8,736 bases of DNA, taken from Marinosulfonomonas sp. (GTDB lineage: Bacteria > Pseudomonadota > Alphaproteobacteria > Rhodobacterales > Rhodobacteraceae). Under the pieces are notes generated by a model that was given only the letters and a program-made list of their open reading frames with translations, had not been told where the DNA came from and searched no databases. Where the stretch lies: NCBI GenBank assembly GCA_015494385.1, contig WGBJ01000132.1, positions 1-8,736 of the forward strand, read 5' to 3'. Of the stretch, positions 7,192 through 8,736 are shown one piece after another (within the stretch, counting starts at the first letter, position 1; every line of letters starts with the position of its first letter). The translations under genes were made by a program, and so were the position numbers.

Positions 7192-7208
7192 GGCGGATAA
7201 TCCCCGCC
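7192..7208 (-). terminator. Intercistronic hairpin after the aminotransferase gene
   Basis: GGCGG and CCGCC form a 5-bp GC stem around a 7-nt loop, starting directly after the TAG stop at 7209. AAACAGTTTT follows on the minus strand, which is a poor T-tract. It may act as a weak attenuator or a processing/stability site between the first gene and trgA; a full terminator is unlikely. Confidence 0.3.
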
Positions 7209-8438
7209 CTAAAGCGTCTGGTCAAGCGCTGTGATCAGCTTGTCGATTTCCGCTTTGGATGTGTAATGCACAAAGCTCAATCGCAGAACACCCTTTTCGG
7301 GATCGATCCCTTGCGCCTGCAAGGCCCTGACGGCGTAAAAATCGCCCCCGCCTGCCATAATTCCCAGCGGGGCCAGTGCGGCGGCAACGGCTTCGGCATT
7401 GCCCTCCAGTTCCACCGCAATTGTTGGTGCACGGCCCTTGGCCTGCGTTGGTCCCAACAGGCGGGCGGAGTTCTTTTGCCCCAGATAATCCAATAGCGGT
7501 TGCATCAATTCTGTTTCCGCCCCGCGCATCAGCCCGTGCACCGCTTTGGCCCGTCCGGCAGCATCCGCCGCCCCGTCAAAGTGATGCGCATAGAGCTGGT
7601 CCACATAATCGGCCATGCCCGCACAGGCCGCGACCTGCGCATGATCCGGCCCCGCAGGCGTAAAGCGTTTATACAGGCTGGAGGCGTTGAAATAATGCCC
7701 CTGATTGGGCAGTTCCATCCCCAAAGCGCGGCGGATCACCATGATGCCCTGATGTGGCCCATAGGTTTTATAGGTCGAAAACAGGTAGATATCCGCGCCT
7801 ATTTCATCAACATTAACAAAGCCATGCGGCGCATAGCTAACCCCGTCCACGCAGGAATAGGCGCCGTTTTCCCGCACTACTTTGCAGATCGCGGCCACAT
7901 CGTTGATTTCCCCTACGACATTCGAGCAATGCGGAAAACACACCAGTTTCACTTTGCCATCCAGCAGCTTTTCCAGATCAGCCGTGTCCAGATGGCCGGT
8001 TTCGGGGTCCATCTGCCATTCGCGCACCTCGAACCCCTCTTCGGCCAGACGCCGCCAAGGGCCGGTGTTGGCCTCGTGATCCTGATTGGTGACGATGATC
8101 GCATCACCGGGTGTTAAATGCTGGCGAAACGCCTGTGCCAGAACATAGGTGTTCTGCGTGGTCGAGGGACCAAAGGATAATTCATCCGTATCTACGCCCA
8201 TCATTGCGGCCAGACGTTCGCGGGCCTCGTCCATCTCGGCCCCGCCCAGTTGGCTGGCCTCGTAAGGGGCATAGGGCTGCACCTTGCGGCTGTGGTAGAA
8301 CCGGAACAGGCGGTCCAGCACCGGCTTGCAAGTATAGCTGCCACCGGCATTTTCGAAAAACGCCTGTCCTTGCAGTGAAGGTTCCTTGAACGCAGGGAAC
8401 TGGTCCCGCACAAATTCGGTATCTAGCGCCTTTTGCAT
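7209..8438 (-). CDS. Class V aminotransferase, cysteine desulfurase-like (VC1184 type)
   Basis: A 409-residue PLP-dependent enzyme of the aminotransferase class V / cysteine desulfurase superfamily. Visible PLP-site features: the early FFENAGGSY (28-35); GPSTTQNTY (90-98) for phosphate binding; H121 in NQDHEANTGPW, expected to stack on the cofactor; D198 in CVDGVSYAPHG; and K224 in STYKTYGPHQG, the expected Schiff-base lysine. The C-terminal part reads GGGDFYAVRALQAQGI then VLRLSFVHYTSKAEIDKL. Where SufS and CsdA carry the active-site Cys loop, this protein has AGGGDFYAV with no cysteine, as I recall for the VC1184-type subfamily. Sulfur release from cysteine by the usual persulfide route is therefore doubtful. 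The start has GAGGA about 6 nt upstream. It is the first gene of the leftward cluster. Confidence 0.88.
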   Translation of the reverse strand: MQKALDTEFVRDQFPAFKEPSLQGQAFFENAGGSYTCKPVLDRLFRFYHSRKVQPYAPYEASQLGGAEMDEARERLAAMMGVDTDELSFGPSTTQNTYVLAQAFRQHLTPGDAIIVTNQDHEANTGPWRRLAEEGFEVREWQMDPETGHLDTADLEKLLDGKVKLVCFPHCSNVVGEINDVAAICKVVRENGAYSCVDGVSYAPHGFVNVDEIGADIYLFSTYKTYGPHQGIMVIRRALGMELPNQGHYFNASSLYKRFTPAGPDHAQVAACAGMADYVDQLYAHHFDGAADAAGRAKAVHGLMRGAETELMQPLLDYLGQKNSARLLGPTQAKGRAPTIAVELEGNAEAVAAALAPLGIMAGGGDFYAVRALQAQGIDPEKGVLRLSFVHYTSKAEIDKLITALDQTL

Positions 8439-8461
8439 CTCATATCCTCAACAGCATCAGA

Positions 8462-8523
8462 ATTTCCCCGACCTTGGGGGGATTTCCCGATCTTGTAAAC
8501 GATAAATCAAGCCCGGGGGAAAT
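8462..8523. repeat. Three-copy motif upstream of the operon (two direct, one inverted)
   Basis: Plus-strand copies are ATTTCCCCGACCTTG (8462-8476) and ATTTCCCGATCTTG (8482-8495), starting 20 nt apart, which is about two helical turns. A third copy, ATTTCCCCCGGGCTTG, lies on the minus strand at 8508-8523. The inverted pair can form an imperfect hairpin: GATTTCCC with GGGAAATC and CTTG with CAAG, around a 12-nt loop. It sits 24-85 nt before the first operon gene, a fitting place for an operator. No known regulator was recognised. Confidence 0.45.
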
Positions 8524-8524
8524 C

Positions 8525-8640
8525 ATGCCGTCTACGGCGCATTCAGCTTTTCAGAGGGGGAAGTGGTGCACCTTGACGGAGAGATATCAAACACTCTCTT
8601 TGAGGCGCTGGCCGAATGGGAACGCTATCTCACACAGTTA
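8525..8640 (+). pseudogene. Possible remnant of a coding sequence cut by the insertion sequence
   Basis: From about 8533 one plus-strand frame reads like protein (YGAFSFSEGEVVHLD, then GEISNTLFEALAEWERYLTQL) and stays open from a stop at 8503-8505 through the insertion-sequence end to a TGA at 8680-8682. It has no ATG in frame. The only ATG (8525-8527), preceded by GGGGGA, is in another frame, so a one-base indel or a lost start may have broken it. The call rests on amino-acid composition alone. I do not recognise the family. Confidence 0.28.
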
Positions 8641-8736
8641 GACTCTAGGTCACCGACTCATAAGATCTTAACCAAATCCTGATAGATGCGAGTTGGACGG
8701 AAGCCAGGTAGTTGTCGTCGCGTTTGTCGTAACGGG
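8641..8736 (-). mobile_element. End of an IS5-family insertion sequence (partial)
   Basis: The right edge of the window enters an insertion sequence at its transposase 3' end. The boundary is placed near 8641 because the stop codon lies at 8645-8647 and the preceding bases read as a different sequence. GACTC occurs twice near the tip (8641-8645 and 8655-8659). The other end, and so the inverted repeat and target duplication, are outside the window. Confidence 0.65.
8645..8736 (-). CDS. IS5-family transposase, C-terminal fragment (cut by window edge)
   Basis: The last 29 codons are visible, ending TAG: RYDKRDDNYLASVQLASI followed by RIWLRSYESVT. The pattern 'RYDK....L..VQLASIRIWLR.YES' is the characteristic C-terminus of IS5-family (IS427-like) DDE transposases, where the protein ends very close to the element tip. 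The catalytic residues lie outside the window, so completeness cannot be judged. Confidence 0.8.
   Translation of the reverse strand, partial: RYDKRDDNYLASVQLASIRIWLRSYESVT

Noticed and set aside
8440..8525. Sigma70-type promoter for the leftward operon (TTGATT at 8505-8510)
   Set aside because: The hexamer 17 nt downstream is GGAAAT, a poor -10 box; no confident promoter could be assigned.
1..8736. CRISPR arrays, rRNA genes, riboswitches
   Set aside because: No regularly spaced repeats, rRNA segments or recognisable riboswitch cores were seen on reading either strand.

Overview
The window looks like a chromosomal segment from an alphaproteobacterium of the Rhodobacterales (Roseobacter/Rhodobacter type). 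The main grounds are the trgA-trgB-cysK gene order, which I know from the Rhodobacter sphaeroides tellurite-resistance locus, the protein sequences and the moderately high GC content. This assignment comes from recognising families, not from a database search.

Left part (1-1440). A Phd/YefM-type antitoxin gene runs leftward. Its stop codon overlaps an ATG at the very edge of the window, so a partner toxin probably starts just outside. About 380 bases to the right, also on the minus strand, is a complete tRNA-Ser(GGA) gene with an encoded CCA end. Next is a plus-strand gene for a six-helix HdeD-like membrane protein. It ends at a strong bidirectional terminator that separates it from everything to the right.

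Central part (1500-8438). Six genes run leftward and are tightly packed. In transcription order they encode: a class V aminotransferase / cysteine-desulfurase-like PLP protein; TrgA (small membrane protein); TrgB (a gamma-glutamylcyclotransferase-like domain fused to a NUDIX hydrolase); cysteine synthase; a 787-residue mechanosensitive channel of the DUF3772-MscS type; and an unrecognised protein with two membrane helices. The gaps are 42 nt, 3 nt, about 53 nt (or a 4-nt overlap, depending on the cysK start), a 1-nt TGATG overlap, and 65 nt. This suggests one transcription unit, perhaps with partial internal stops. The shared theme is cysteine/thiol chemistry plus the envelope. That fits tellurite or oxidant tolerance, where thiols are the target and cysteine supply limits recovery.

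Right part (8439-8736). Upstream of the operon is a cluster of three copies of an ATTTCCC..CTTG-like motif, two direct and one inverted. It could be an operator or an imperfect hairpin. A short plus-strand reading frame that looks protein-coding but has no proper start runs into the end of an insertion sequence. The last 92 bases encode the C-terminus of an IS5-family transposase on the minus strand, cut off by the window edge.

Most of the window is conserved metabolism and envelope genes. The parts most worth a second look are the operon's composition, the GGCT-NUDIX fusion, the cysteine-less desulfurase homologue at its head, and the repeat cluster in front of it.
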